From an uncultured Eubacteriales bacterium (lineage in GTDB: Bacteria > Bacillota > Clostridia > Lachnospirales > Lachnospiraceae), in contig CATOIK010000010.1 in assembly GCA_951800645.1 (NCBI GenBank), positions 1-64,000 of the forward strand: a stretch of 64,000 nt of DNA. Reading direction: 5' to 3'. This document shows, piece by piece, positions 44,548 to 53,642 of the stretch. Both the position numbers and the translations under genes were made by a program. The first letter of the stretch is position 1. Every line of letters begins with the position of its first letter. Below the pieces are notes generated by a model. That model did no database searches, had not been told where the DNA came from, and saw only the letters and a list, made by a program, of their open reading frames with translations.

Positions 44548-45665
44548 GAGCGATTGGTATCGTATTAGCAGGCGGAAACAGTAAGAGAATGCGGGAATTA
44601 TCCAACAAGCGGGCCATATCCGCCATGCCGGTTGTAGGCAGCTACCGCAGCATCGACTTTGTACTTAGCAACATGACAAACTCCCACATCCAGAATGTGG
44701 CAGTGTTTACCCAGTATAACTCCCGCTCCTTAAACGAGCATTTAAGCTCCTCTAAATGGTGGGATTTCGGGCGCAAGCAGGGGGGTCTCTATGTGTTCAC
44801 TCCTACCATCACGGCGGAGAACAGCGACTGGTATCGGGGAACAGCAGATGCCCTGTATCAGAATCTGACCTTCTTAAAGAACAGCCACGAGCCTTATGTG
44901 GTAATTGCATCCGGCGACTGCATCTACAAGCTGGACTATAACAAGGTTCTGGAATATCACATTGAAAAGAAGGCAGACATTACCGTAGTCTGCAAGGATA
45001 TGAGCCCAGATGAGGATCTGACCCGTTTTGGACAGGTTGTAACCAACGATGACGGCCGTATCGTAGAATTTGAAGAAAAGCCTATGGTTTCCTCTGCCAG
45101 CACCATTTCCTGCGGTATCTATGTGATTCGCAGACGGCAGCTGATTGAGCTGATTGAGCGGTGTGCGGCAGAAGACCGGGTAGATTTTGTCCGTGACATT
45201 CTGGTTCGCTACAAGGATCTGAAGCGAATCTATGCTTATAAGATGGACACCTATTGGAGCAACATCGCCTCTGTAGAGTCCTATTACAAAGCCAACATGG
45301 ATTTCTTAAAACCGGAAGTGCGGAACTTCTTTTTTAAGCAGTATCCGGATATTTATTCCAAGGTGGACGACCTTCCGCCTGCAAAATACAACCCCGGCGC
45401 AGCAGTGAAGAACAGCCTGATTTCCAGCGGTTCCATCATCAACGGAATCGTGGAGAATTCCATCCTGTTTAAGAAAGCTTATGTAGGCAATAACTGCGTC
45501 ATTAAAAATTCCATTATTCTCAATGATGTTTATATCGGCGACAATACCGTAATTGAGAATTGTATCGTGGAAAGCCGTGATACAATCCGGGCAAACACAA
45601 CCTATATCGGAGCTCCGGATGATGTGAAGATTGTTGTGGAGAAAAACGAGCGTTACACCTTATAG
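44544..45665 (+). CDS. glgD: Glucose-1-phosphate adenylyltransferase, GlgD subunit
   Basis: 373 residues, overlapping glgC by 4 bases (ATGA). Same fold as GlgC but with an altered active site: the start reads [18 protein letters not shown] and [11 protein letters not shown] replaces SGDHIYK. In Firmicutes GlgD is a regulatory or low-activity partner that boosts GlgC. Its C-terminal part is a beta-helix with repeated N-[CS]-[IV]-[IV]-type turns ([20 protein letters not shown]). Confidence 0.93.
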   Translation: MRAIGIVLAGGNSKRMRELSNKRAISAMPVVGSYRSIDFVLSNMTNSHIQNVAVFTQYNSRSLNEHLSSSKWWDFGRKQGGLYVFTPTITAENSDWYRGTADALYQNLTFLKNSHEPYVVIASGDCIYKLDYNKVLEYHIEKKADITVVCKDMSPDEDLTRFGQVVTNDDGRIVEFEEKPMVSSASTISCGIYVIRRRQLIELIERCAAEDRVDFVRDILVRYKDLKRIYAYKMDTYWSNIASVESYYKANMDFLKPEVRNFFFKQYPDIYSKVDDLPPAKYNPGAAVKNSLISSGSIINGIVENSILFKKAYVGNNCVIKNSIILNDVYIGDNTVIENCIVESRDTIRANTTYIGAPDDVKIVVEKNERYTL

Positions 45666-45761
45666 CCTGTCCATGGCAATATACGGGGGATATATAGTTA
45701 TTGTTCAAAGCCTGGCTCTGAACGGTAACACAATTTATGAGATACGGAAGGGGCTTTGAAT

Positions 45762-46043
45762 ATGCAGATTACAGATGTAAGAGTGAGAAAAATCGAAAAA
45801 GAAGGCAAGATGAAGGCAATCGTGTCTATCACGCTGGATAATGAATTTGTGATTCATGACATCAAAGTCATCGAAGGGGAGAAAGGGCTTTTTATTGCAA
45901 TGCCCAGCAGAAAAACGGCAGACGGCGAGTTCCGGGATATTGCACATCCAATTAACTCTGTTACCAGGGATATGATTCAGAGGGTGATACTGGACAAGTG
46001 TGAGATAGCTGCATTGGAGAGTCAGGAGGAAAATAGTATTTAA
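45762..46043 (+). CDS. spoVG: Septation/sporulation regulator SpoVG
   Basis: 93 residues from ATG 45762 (GGAAGGGG upstream). Classic start [20 protein letters not shown], then [11 protein letters not shown] and [18 protein letters not shown]. SpoVG is a small RNA/DNA-binding regulator of sporulation and other cell-surface traits. It ends with a strong terminator. Together with spoVT at 51378 it supports a spore-forming host. Confidence 0.95.
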   Translation: MQITDVRVRKIEKEGKMKAIVSITLDNEFVIHDIKVIEGEKGLFIAMPSRKTADGEFRDIAHPINSVTRDMIQRVILDKCEIAALESQEENSI

Positions 46044-46073
46044 GATTTTAAACAGTTGAATCGTGTTTTGGTA

Positions 46074-46121
46074 AAAGAGCTATCCGGCAGACCGTAAGAT
46101 GTCTGCCGGATAGTTCTTTTT
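46074..46121 (+). terminator. Rho-independent terminator after spoVG
   Basis: AAAGAGCTATCCGGCAGAC pairs almost fully with GTCTGCCGGATAGTTCTTT around a short loop (CGTAAGAT), with a T5 tract. Confidence 0.92.
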
Positions 46122-46363
46122 GCGGATGCTATGATTTAATAAATTTTAAAAGTCCTTTCAGAGAATAAGGAAAAAGAAGCATTGATTGAATTAAAAAAGT
46201 AACTTATTTATGAGAGGCATAATCTGTCTTTACAACCCCATTTGAACCTGTTAAAATTTAAAACAGAACAATATTAACTGCAAGCGCTAGTTCTTACACC
46301 CCTCAGGGGAGAAAAATTAGCGCTTTTGGTGCGTTGTCAAATAAGTGATGCGAGGACAGAGAA
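46122..46363 (+). other. Leader region of pth with promoter and nested hairpin
   Basis: Promoter TTTACA (46229-46234), 17 bases, TAAAAT (46252-46257). Downstream, AAGCGCTA (46282-46289) and TAGCGCTT (46318-46325) are perfect complements enclosing CCCCTCAGGGG (46299-46309), followed by TTGG. The layout resembles an attenuator or RNA switch in a 100-base leader. No coding frame seen. Confidence 0.5.
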
Positions 46364-46942
46364 ATGTATCTGATTGCAGGACTGGGAAATCCCACAAAAG
46401 AATATGATAAAACAAGACATAATGTAGGGTTCGAGGTGATTGATGTACTGGCAGACAAGTACCGCATTGATGTCAGCGAACGGAAGCACAAGGCTCTTTG
46501 CGGCCGCGGGGTGATTGAGGGGCAGAAGGTGATCCTGGTGAAGCCTCAGACATTTATGAACTTAAGCGGAGAGAGTATCCGGGCGGTGGTGGATTACTAC
46601 AAGATTTCGCCGGAGGAGATCATTGTGATTTACGATGACATCAGTCTGGAGCCGGGGCAGCTTCGGATTCGGTTGAAGGGAAGCGCCGGAGGGCATAATG
46701 GAATTAAGAATATCATTGCCCATTTAGGCAGCCAGGAGTTTCCGCGAATTAAAGTGGGAGTAGGCGCAAAGCCACCCAGAATGGATTTGGCGGATTATGT
46801 GCTCAGCCGGTTTGGAGCCGGGGAGCAGAAACTGATGAACGAGGCGTTTCATGAGGCGGCAGAGGCGGCGGCGGCCATGATGACGGATGGCGCCGAACGA
46901 GCCATGAACCACTATAATACCAAAAAGAAGGCAGAAGCATAG
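46364..46942 (+). CDS. pth: Peptidyl-tRNA hydrolase
   Basis: 192 residues, usual length. Catalytic motifs YLIAGLGNPTKEYDKTRHNVGFE with the active His in the RHNVGF, VKPQTFMNLSGES, VIYDDISLEPG and the GSAGGHNGIKNI loop. It releases peptides from prematurely dropped tRNAs. It heads a run with mfd (14 bases downstream) and yaaA, an order shared with many Firmicutes. Confidence 0.96.
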   Translation: MYLIAGLGNPTKEYDKTRHNVGFEVIDVLADKYRIDVSERKHKALCGRGVIEGQKVILVKPQTFMNLSGESIRAVVDYYKISPEEIIVIYDDISLEPGQLRIRLKGSAGGHNGIKNIIAHLGSQEFPRIKVGVGAKPPRMDLADYVLSRFGAGEQKLMNEAFHEAAEAAAAMMTDGAERAMNHYNTKKKAEA

Positions 46943-46956
46943 GCCGGAGGCAGAGC

Positions 46957-49900
46957 ATGAGCAAAGTGTTTGCAAATCCTTTGACAGAGTTAATTGAATT
47001 TGAAGACTTGAACCGGGATCTGGAGCGGGGGAAAGGCCCTATCCAGGTCAGCGGCTGCATGGAATCTCAGAAGGTTCACTTTATAGAGGAAACGGCATGG
47101 GACATTCCCTGGAAGCTGGTGGTTACCTACGATGAAGCCAGAGCCAAGGAAATCTACGATGATTTTCTCTGCTTCCGGCAGGATGCCTGGCTGTATCCCG
47201 CCAAGGACCTTTTGTTTTTCAATGCGGATATTCACGGGAATCTGCTGGCCAGACAGCGGCTGCAGGTTCTGCGGCATCTGATGGAGGACGCCTCCGGCGT
47301 GGTAGTAACGACCCTTGACGGACTGATGGATCATCTTCTGCCTCTGGCCCGGCTGCGGGACCAGGTGATAAAGGTGGAAGCCGGGCAGGACATTGACCTG
47401 GGCCAGTGGAAGGAACGGCTGATAGAACTGGGGTATGAGCGGACCGGACAGGTAGACGGCATGGGCCAGTTTTCCATCCGAGGCGGGATTTTGGACATTT
47501 TCCCTCTGACGGAGGAGGTTCCGGTACGGATTGAGCTGTGGGACACGGAAGTAGATTCTATCCGGACCTTTGATTTGGAAAGTCAGCGTTCTATTGAGCA
47601 GTTGGAAGAAATCACGATTTACCCGGCTACGGAGATGGTGCTGACCAATACCCAGAAAATGCGGGGCGTGGAACGGCTGCGGGCGGAGGAAAATGTGTTT
47701 TCCGGAAAGCTTCGGGAAGCCATGAAAACCGAGGAGGCTTATCGGATTTCAGGGATTATCCGGGAACTGACGGAAGGCATTGAGCAGGGGTTTAAAGTCT
47801 CCGGCCTGGACGGCAGCGTCACCTATTTTTCCAGCGAGACCGTATCCTTTCTGGATTATTTTGACCCGGATGCAAGCCGGATTTTCCTGGATGAGCCGGC
47901 AAGGCTTAAGGAAAAGGGGGAGGCAGTAGAGCTGGAATTTCGGGAGAGTATGAGCCATCGGCTGGAAAAGGGCTATCTGCTGCCTGGACAGACAGAGGTG
48001 CTGTTTGCTGCCAGGGAAATCCTGGGCCGGGCACAGCGGGGCAATACGGTTTATCTGACCGGTTTGGAACAGAAGTTGCCGGGAATGGCAGTGGAGAAGA
48101 AATACAGTATCAATGCGAAAAATGTTAATTCTTATCAGAACAGCTTTGAAATGCTGATTAAGGATTTACAGCGGTGGAAGAAGGAAAAATACCGGGTGAT
48201 TCTGCTGTCCGGTTCTCGCACCAGAGCCAGCCGTCTGGCAGGAGATTTGCGGGAGTACGGTCTTTCTGCATTCTGTCCGGACAATGAGGAGCGGACGGTG
48301 CAGCCGGGAGAAATCTTAGTGACCTACGGCGTTTTGCATCGAGGCTTTGAGTATCCCCAGATTAAGTTTCTGGTCATTACGGAAGGGGATATGTTCGGCA
48401 CGGAGAAAAAGAAGCGCAAGAGAAAGAAAACCTCTTATGAAGGCAAGAAGATCCAGAGCTTTGCAGAGCTGTCGGTGGGAGATTATGTGGTTCACGAGGA
48501 TCACGGCCTGGGCGTGTACCGGGGCATTGAGAAAATTGAGCGGGATAAGGTAGTCAAGGATTACTTAAAGATTGAGTACGCAGACGGAGGAAATCTGTAT
48601 CTGCCGGCCACCCGCCTGGACGGAATTCAGAAATATGCCGGGGCCGATGCAAAAGCGCCGAAGTTAAATAAGCTGGGCGGGGAACAGTGGAACCGGGCCA
48701 AGGCAAGAGTAAAGTCTGCAGTAAAGGAAATTGCCAGGGATCTGGTGGAGCTTTATGCAGCCCGTCAGGAGCTGGGCGGATTCCAGTACGGCCCGGATAC
48801 GGTATGGCAGAGGGAGTTTGAGGAGCTGTTCCCTTATGAAGAAACAGACGATCAGCTAGACGCCATTCTGGCTACCAAAAAGGATATGGAAAGCCGAAAG
48901 ATCATGGATCGGCTGATTTGCGGCGATGTGGGCTACGGCAAGACGGAGATTGCCCTGCGGGCGGCCTTTAAGGCCATTCAGGAGGGGAAGCAGGTGGTTT
49001 ATCTGGTGCCAACTACCATCCTGGCCCAGCAGCACTACAACACTTTCCTTCAGCGGATGAAGGATTTCCCGGTTCGTGTAGATTTGATGTGCCGGTTTCG
49101 GACGCCTGCAGAAATCAAAAAGACGGTGGAGGATCTGCAGAAAGGTCTGGTAGACATTGTCATCGGAACCCACAGGGTGCTTTCAAAAGATGTGAAGTTT
49201 AAAGACCTGGGACTTCTGATTATCGATGAGGAGCAGCGGTTTGGGGTGACTCACAAGGAAAAGATTAAGAAGCTGAAAGAAAATGTAGATGTACTCACCT
49301 TGACGGCCACTCCGATTCCCCGGACTCTGCACATGAGTCTGGTGGGAATCCGGGATATGAGCGTTTTGGAAGAGCCGCCGGTAGACCGGATACCCATTCA
49401 GACCTATGTAATGGAATATAATGATGAGATGGTGCGGGAAGCAGTAAACCGGGAACTGGCCCGCAACGGCCAGGTGTATTATGTATACAACCGAGTGAAA
49501 GACATCGATGAGGTAGCGGCCCACCTTCAGGAACTGGTGCCGGACGCTGTCGTAGTTTATGCTCATGGACAGATGGGAGAGCATCAGTTGGAAAAGATCA
49601 TGTTGGATTTCATCAACGGCGAAATCGATGTGCTGGTTTCCACCACTATCATCGAGACCGGGCTGGACATTCCCAATGCCAATACCATGATCATTCAGGA
49701 TGCAGACCGGATGGGGCTGTCTCAGTTGTACCAGCTTCGGGGGCGGGTAGGCCGTTCCAGCCGTACATCCTATGCCTTCCTTATGTATAAGCGGGATAAG
49801 CTTTTGAAAGAAGAAGCGGAAAAGCGGCTGCAGGCTATCCGGGAGTTTACGGAGCTTGGCTCCGGCATTAAGATCGCTATGCGGGATTTAGAGATCCGCG

Positions 49901-50562
49901 GGGCAGGAAATGTGCTGGGGGCCGAGCAGCACGGCCATATGGAGGCGGTAGGTTACGACCTTTACTGTAAGCTGCTGAACCAGGCAGTGCAGGCTCTTAA
50001 GGGCCAGCGGAACGAAAATGAAGATTTTGAAACGGTTGTGGAGTGCGACATCGATGCCTATATTCCAGCTTCCTATATTAAAAATGAACATCAGAAGCTG
50101 GATATTTACAAGCGAATCTCCGGCATTGAGACGGAGGAAGAATACCTGGATATGCAGGATGAGCTTTTGGACCGGTTTGGCGATATTCCGCGGGCTGTGG
50201 ACAATCTTTTGGTAGTGGCGTCCTTAAAGGCCATGGGACACCGGGCCTGGGTGACCGAGGTTCGGGTAAACAGACAGGAGGTGCGGCTGACCATGTGCCA
50301 GAAAGCCAAAATCAACACCGACGGAATCCCGGAGCTGATTGCAGGATACGGCGGAGCTTTAAAATTCCATATGACCGACCAGCCCTACTTCCAGTATGTG
50401 GACTGTAAAAAGAGACACAAGGACTGCGCCGATATGATGGAAATGGCGAAGGGGCTGCTGGAGGAGATTGGGAAGCTGGCTTGCGGGTTTTCTGAACGGT
50501 ATCCTCAGATTAGGGAAAAAGGGGCGGATGACGCAGAGAAGATGCTGGGTGAGCTGGAATGA
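46957..50562 (+). CDS. mfd: Transcription-repair coupling factor Mfd
   Basis: 1201 residues. UvrB-homology domains at the N-terminus (VTYDEARAKEIYDDFLCF, FSIRGGILDIFPLTEE), RNA polymerase-interacting domain near 500-560 (GDYVVHEDHGLGVYRG), then helicase domains with Walker A GDVGYGKTEIALRAAFKA (about residue 656), IIDEEQRFGVTHKE, LTATPIPRTLHMS and IIETGLDIPNANT. It pushes stalled RNA polymerase off lesions and recruits UvrA. Full length, no damage seen. yaaA starts inside its last codons (4-base overlap). Confidence 0.97.
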   Translation: MSKVFANPLTELIEFEDLNRDLERGKGPIQVSGCMESQKVHFIEETAWDIPWKLVVTYDEARAKEIYDDFLCFRQDAWLYPAKDLLFFNADIHGNLLARQRLQVLRHLMEDASGVVVTTLDGLMDHLLPLARLRDQVIKVEAGQDIDLGQWKERLIELGYERTGQVDGMGQFSIRGGILDIFPLTEEVPVRIELWDTEVDSIRTFDLESQRSIEQLEEITIYPATEMVLTNTQKMRGVERLRAEENVFSGKLREAMKTEEAYRISGIIRELTEGIEQGFKVSGLDGSVTYFSSETVSFLDYFDPDASRIFLDEPARLKEKGEAVELEFRESMSHRLEKGYLLPGQTEVLFAAREILGRAQRGNTVYLTGLEQKLPGMAVEKKYSINAKNVNSYQNSFEMLIKDLQRWKKEKYRVILLSGSRTRASRLAGDLREYGLSAFCPDNEERTVQPGEILVTYGVLHRGFEYPQIKFLVITEGDMFGTEKKKRKRKKTSYEGKKIQSFAELSVGDYVVHEDHGLGVYRGIEKIERDKVVKDYLKIEYADGGNLYLPATRLDGIQKYAGADAKAPKLNKLGGEQWNRAKARVKSAVKEIARDLVELYAARQELGGFQYGPDTVWQREFEELFPYEETDDQLDAILATKKDMESRKIMDRLICGDVGYGKTEIALRAAFKAIQEGKQVVYLVPTTILAQQHYNTFLQRMKDFPVRVDLMCRFRTPAEIKKTVEDLQKGLVDIVIGTHRVLSKDVKFKDLGLLIIDEEQRFGVTHKEKIKKLKENVDVLTLTATPIPRTLHMSLVGIRDMSVLEEPPVDRIPIQTYVMEYNDEMVREAVNRELARNGQVYYVYNRVKDIDEVAAHLQELVPDAVVVYAHGQMGEHQLEKIMLDFINGEIDVLVSTTIIETGLDIPNANTMIIQDADRMGLSQLYQLRGRVGRSSRTSYAFLMYKRDKLLKEEAEKRLQAIREFTELGSGIKIAMRDLEIRGAGNVLGAEQHGHMEAVGYDLYCKLLNQAVQALKGQRNENEDFETVVECDIDAYIPASYIKNEHQKLDIYKRISGIETEEEYLDMQDELLDRFGDIPRAVDNLLVVASLKAMGHRAWVTEVRVNRQEVRLTMCQKAKINTDGIPELIAGYGGALKFHMTDQPYFQYVDCKKRHKDCADMMEMAKGLLEEIGKLACGFSERYPQIREKGADDAEKMLGELE

Positions 50563-51305
50563 GGATTATACTTTCTCCGGCAAAAAAGATGAAGGAGCTT
50601 CCGGATATTCTGGCTTACCGCAACCTTCCTGTGTTTCTGGAGCAGACCGGGGAAATTCTGGACTGGCTGAAATCTAAGACCCGGGAGGAATTAAAAAAGC
50701 TGTGGGCCTGCAATGACCGGATTGTGGAGCAGAATGCAGAACGGCTGGCTCACATGGATCTTCGGCGAAACCTGACTCCGGCAGTGCTTTCTTATGAGGG
50801 GATCGCCTACCAGTATATGGCGCCGGCTGTGTTTGAGGCTGGGCAGATTGAGTATATTCAGGAGCGTCTGCGGATTTTGTCTGCGTTTTACGGTGTTCTT
50901 CGCCCTATGGACGGGGTGACTCCCTATCGTCTGGAAATGCAGGCCAGGGCTTCCATCGGCGGACATAAGGATTTGTATGCGATGTGGGGGAAACGGCTTT
51001 ACGAGGAAGTGCGGGATGAAAGTGGAATTATTTTGAATCTGGCTTCAAAAGAATATTTTAAGTGCATTGAAGCTTGGCTGTCTCCTGGGGACAGGTTCAT
51101 TACCCCGGTTTTTTGTGAAGATTCTGGGGGAAAGCTTGTGACAAAAGGCACTTACGCCAAGATGGCCCGCGGGGAAATGGTTCGTTTTATGGCAGAAAAC
51201 CGCATAGAAGAGCCATGGGAGATTCAGAAGTTCGACCGGCTGGGATATAAATTCCGGAAGGAACTTTCTTCCGATACCAACTATATTTTTGAGCGAATAA
51301 AATAA
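50559..51305 (+). CDS. yaaA: Peroxide stress protein YaaA
   Basis: 248 residues, matching the YaaA/DUF328 family: MRIILSPAKKM at the start, ALLSYEGIAY-type central motif (here VLSYEGIAYQYM), LRILSAFYGVLRPMD, PYRLEM and NLASKEYFK, and C-terminal ARGEMVRFMAENRI. Family members bind DNA and lower free iron under peroxide stress. Coupled to mfd by ATGA overlap, so it belongs to the repair operon. An inverted repeat that overlaps the next gene's ribosome binding site follows. Confidence 0.93.
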   Translation: MRIILSPAKKMKELPDILAYRNLPVFLEQTGEILDWLKSKTREELKKLWACNDRIVEQNAERLAHMDLRRNLTPAVLSYEGIAYQYMAPAVFEAGQIEYIQERLRILSAFYGVLRPMDGVTPYRLEMQARASIGGHKDLYAMWGKRLYEEVRDESGIILNLASKEYFKCIEAWLSPGDRFITPVFCEDSGGKLVTKGTYAKMARGEMVRFMAENRIEEPWEIQKFDRLGYKFRKELSSDTNYIFERIK

Positions 51306-51311
51306 AAGTAT

Positions 51312-51373
51312 AAATTCCTCCATTTGACAAATACTACTTCCAGAAACGGATAGTACAGTTAATGGAGGAATTT
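51312..51373 (+). promoter_or_regulatory. 12-bp inverted repeat enclosing a -35-like box and masking the spoVT ribosome binding site
   Basis: AAATTCCTCCAT (51312-51323) pairs perfectly with ATGGAGGAATTT (51362-51373). The right arm contains the GGAGG of spoVT and runs into TTTTTG. The loop starts with TTGACA (51324-51329); the match for a -10 is weak (around 51347-51358). It works as a terminator for read-through from yaaA while hiding the spoVT start. Confidence 0.55.
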
Positions 51374-51377
51374 TTGT

Positions 51378-51926
51378 ATGAAAGCTACAGGAATTGTGAG
51401 AAGAATTGATGACCTGGGCCGGGTGGTAATTCCAAAGGAAATTCGGCGCACGCTTCGGCTGCGGGAGGGAACTCCCCTGGAAATTTTTACTGACCGGGAG
51501 GGCGAGATTATTCTGAAAAAATATTCGCCGATGGTGGAGCTGACTGCTTTTGCCAGCCAGTATGCAGAGTCTATGGCTCAGACCACCGGCGTGATGGTCT
51601 GTATCACTGACCGGGATCAGGTGATTGCGGTGGCAGGCGGTTCAAAAAAGGAACTGCTGCAGAAAAATATCAGCCGTCAGTTGGAAATGGCTATCAATGA
51701 GCGAGAGACGATTGTGGCTGTAAAGGGTGAGAAGCAGTTTATTTCTATTGGTGCGGAGGAGATTGAGGATGTGTCGGCAGAGGTGATAACGCCTATTATC
51801 TGCGAGGGCGACGCCATCGGCGCAGTAGCCCTTTTAAGCCGGGATCCCAAGGCCAAATTCGGGGAAATGGAAGTAAAGCTGGTGAGTACGGCTGCCGGAT
51901 TTTTGGGGCGGCAGATGGAAGGATAA
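51378..51926 (+). CDS. spoVT: Stage V sporulation protein T
   Basis: 182 residues. N-terminal AbrB-type swapped-hairpin DNA-binding domain MKATGIVRRIDDLGRVVIPK followed by EIRRTLRLREGTPLEIF, and a C-terminal GAF-like domain (about 57-180; TTGVMVCITDRDQVIAVAGG). SpoVT controls forespore genes late in sporulation. GGAGG 9 bases before ATG 51378 lies in one arm of the inverted repeat described above, so translation may depend on which promoter is used. Confidence 0.95.
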   Translation: MKATGIVRRIDDLGRVVIPKEIRRTLRLREGTPLEIFTDREGEIILKKYSPMVELTAFASQYAESMAQTTGVMVCITDRDQVIAVAGGSKKELLQKNISRQLEMAINERETIVAVKGEKQFISIGAEEIEDVSAEVITPIICEGDAIGAVALLSRDPKAKFGEMEVKLVSTAAGFLGRQMEG

Positions 51927-51935
51927 GAAAGAATT

Positions 51936-51979
51936 GCTGCTGCACGGCAGGCTTAAACTGGCTGGTGCGGCAGCTTTTT
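51936..51979 (+). terminator. Terminator after spoVT
   Basis: GCTGC-TG-CAC with distal GGTG-CG-GCAGC, interrupted stem, followed by TTTTTC. It ends directly at the repeat at 51981. Confidence 0.6.
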
Positions 51980-51980
51980 C

Positions 51981-52015
51981 ATTTCATAGGAAAGTTCGCC
52001 CTATGAAACAAAAAC
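51981..52015. repeat. Palindromic intergenic repeat, copy 2
   Basis: Identical over 35 bases to 17331-17365 (TTTCATAGG / CCTATGAAA palindrome plus CAAAAAC). Confidence 0.75.
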
Positions 52016-52279
52016 GCTCCGGCTATACGCCCTATCTATAGGCCTTATAGAGGATAAGCATTATCACAAACAAAAAGCTTGTGCTACTATATACAATATA
52101 AAACGCTTCTGCAGAGCAATTATGGCGCTGGCATTTTAAATAATGCAATATAAATTCAGAGAGACAAAATATGATGTATGTTTTGCTGATCAAAAGTGCT
52201 ATGATAGTAAATGGAGAATTGGCAGTGGAACAGGGAAGGCTGACTTCTGTTTATGCTGGAAAAGTATTGAGAAAGAGAG
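52016..52279 (+). other. AT-rich intergenic stretch before the desulfidase gene
   Basis: About 260 bases without a coding frame. Short inverted stretches (CTATAGGCC / GGCCTATAG-like at 52036-52053) and TATGAT-like boxes near 52190 occur but give no convincing promoter. Confidence 0.35.
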
Positions 52280-53590
52280 ATGCTTGAGATGTATGATAAA
52301 TTGACGGTTTTAATCCAGGAAGATATGAAGCCGGCTCTTGGCGTAACAGAGCCGGGAGCGATTGCATTTGCGGTCTCTACGGCGCTTCGCTATGTGCCGG
52401 GGGAGGTAAAAAAGGTGCAGGTTCGCTTAAACAGCGGCATGTTGAAAAATGCCCTGACCTGCGGGGTGCCGAACTGTAATCACTTTGGCGTTCTGTATGC
52501 AGCGGCCCTGGGAGCAGTGGCGGCAGATCCTGAGAAGGGGCTGGAATGTCTGGATCAAGTGAGAGAAGACGATAATCAGAAAGCGGAAGAATTGATCCGT
52601 CAGGGAAAGGTGATGGTTTCTTTGACAGAGATCAGCAGCCGGATTTTTATTGAGGCAGAGATTGAGACAGAAAGCGGCAGTGCAAAAGTTATCATCAGAG
52701 ACGCCCATACTAACATTGTGTATATTGAAGCCAATCATCAGATTATTTTGTCTGAAGCCGAACAGGGTGAAGCCGGGGAACAGGCGAATAAAAACGGTAT
52801 GGAAGAAGCAGAAATTCATCACTATTCCTTTAAGGAACTGTGGGATTACATACAGTCAGTGCCTCTGAAAGAGCTGGAGTTTCTTCAGGATGCCCATAAG
52901 ATGAATTATGCTTTGTGCGAGGAAGGAATGGAAAATCCCCGAACAAGCTTTTCCAGATTTTTGCTGAAGCAAAATGGAGAAACGGTATTTTCTGATGATG
53001 AGAGACAGACGGCAAGGCTTTTGTGCGGAGCTGCCATTGAGGCGCGGGTACTGGGGCTGCCGCTTCCGGCCATGAGTATAACCGGCTCCGGCGCACATGG
53101 GATTTTGGCGACGCTTCCGTTGTATGCAGCATATCGGGTAAAGGGATATACAAAAGAACAGTTATTGCGGGCAACGGCATTAAGCGATCTGGTGTGCATG
53201 TATATTAAAGAGTATTCTGGAAAGCTGTCGGCTTTCTGCGGCTGTGCCATTGCAGCAGGATGCGGAGCTGCCTGCGGTCTGACATTTATGCGCGGAGGCG
53301 ACATAGAGGCAGCGGGGCGGGCAATCAGAAATATAGCAAGCTCTATTACCGGAATGATCTGCGATGGCGGAAACCAGGGATGCGTTATGAAGGGAATTAC
53401 CGCAGTGAATGGGGCATTTGAAGCGGCAGAACTGGCTATGGCCGGGATTGCGGTAGATTCCATTCATGGAATTAACGGAGAAACGCCGGAGGAAACCATG
53501 AAGAATATGGGTTATATTGCTTCGCCGGGAATGGTTCAGACGGAAAAAGCAATTCTCGAAATCATGCAGGAAAAAATGATAGATGAGTGA
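52280..53590 (+). CDS. L-cysteine desulfidase family protein (CyuA/UPF0597)
   Basis: 436 residues. Typical start region (LIQEDMKPALGVTEPGAIAFA), SITGSGAHGILATLPLYA, then the cysteine-rich iron-sulfur part: FCGCAIAAGCGAACGL and MICDGGNQGCVMKG. These motifs define the oxygen-sensitive [4Fe-4S] cysteine desulfidases that turn L-cysteine into sulfide, ammonia and pyruvate; related enzymes act on serine. Cytosolic. A LysR regulator gene follows on the same strand after 52 bases, likely controlling it. Confidence 0.88.
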   Translation: MLEMYDKLTVLIQEDMKPALGVTEPGAIAFAVSTALRYVPGEVKKVQVRLNSGMLKNALTCGVPNCNHFGVLYAAALGAVAADPEKGLECLDQVREDDNQKAEELIRQGKVMVSLTEISSRIFIEAEIETESGSAKVIIRDAHTNIVYIEANHQIILSEAEQGEAGEQANKNGMEEAEIHHYSFKELWDYIQSVPLKELEFLQDAHKMNYALCEEGMENPRTSFSRFLLKQNGETVFSDDERQTARLLCGAAIEARVLGLPLPAMSITGSGAHGILATLPLYAAYRVKGYTKEQLLRATALSDLVCMYIKEYSGKLSAFCGCAIAAGCGAACGLTFMRGGDIEAAGRAIRNIASSITGMICDGGNQGCVMKGITAVNGAFEAAELAMAGIAVDSIHGINGETPEETMKNMGYIASPGMVQTEKAILEIMQEKMIDE

Positions 53591-53642
53591 CAGCATTTCT
53601 GATGGAGAAAACAGCTTGGAGGAATGAGAGGATGGTACAACT

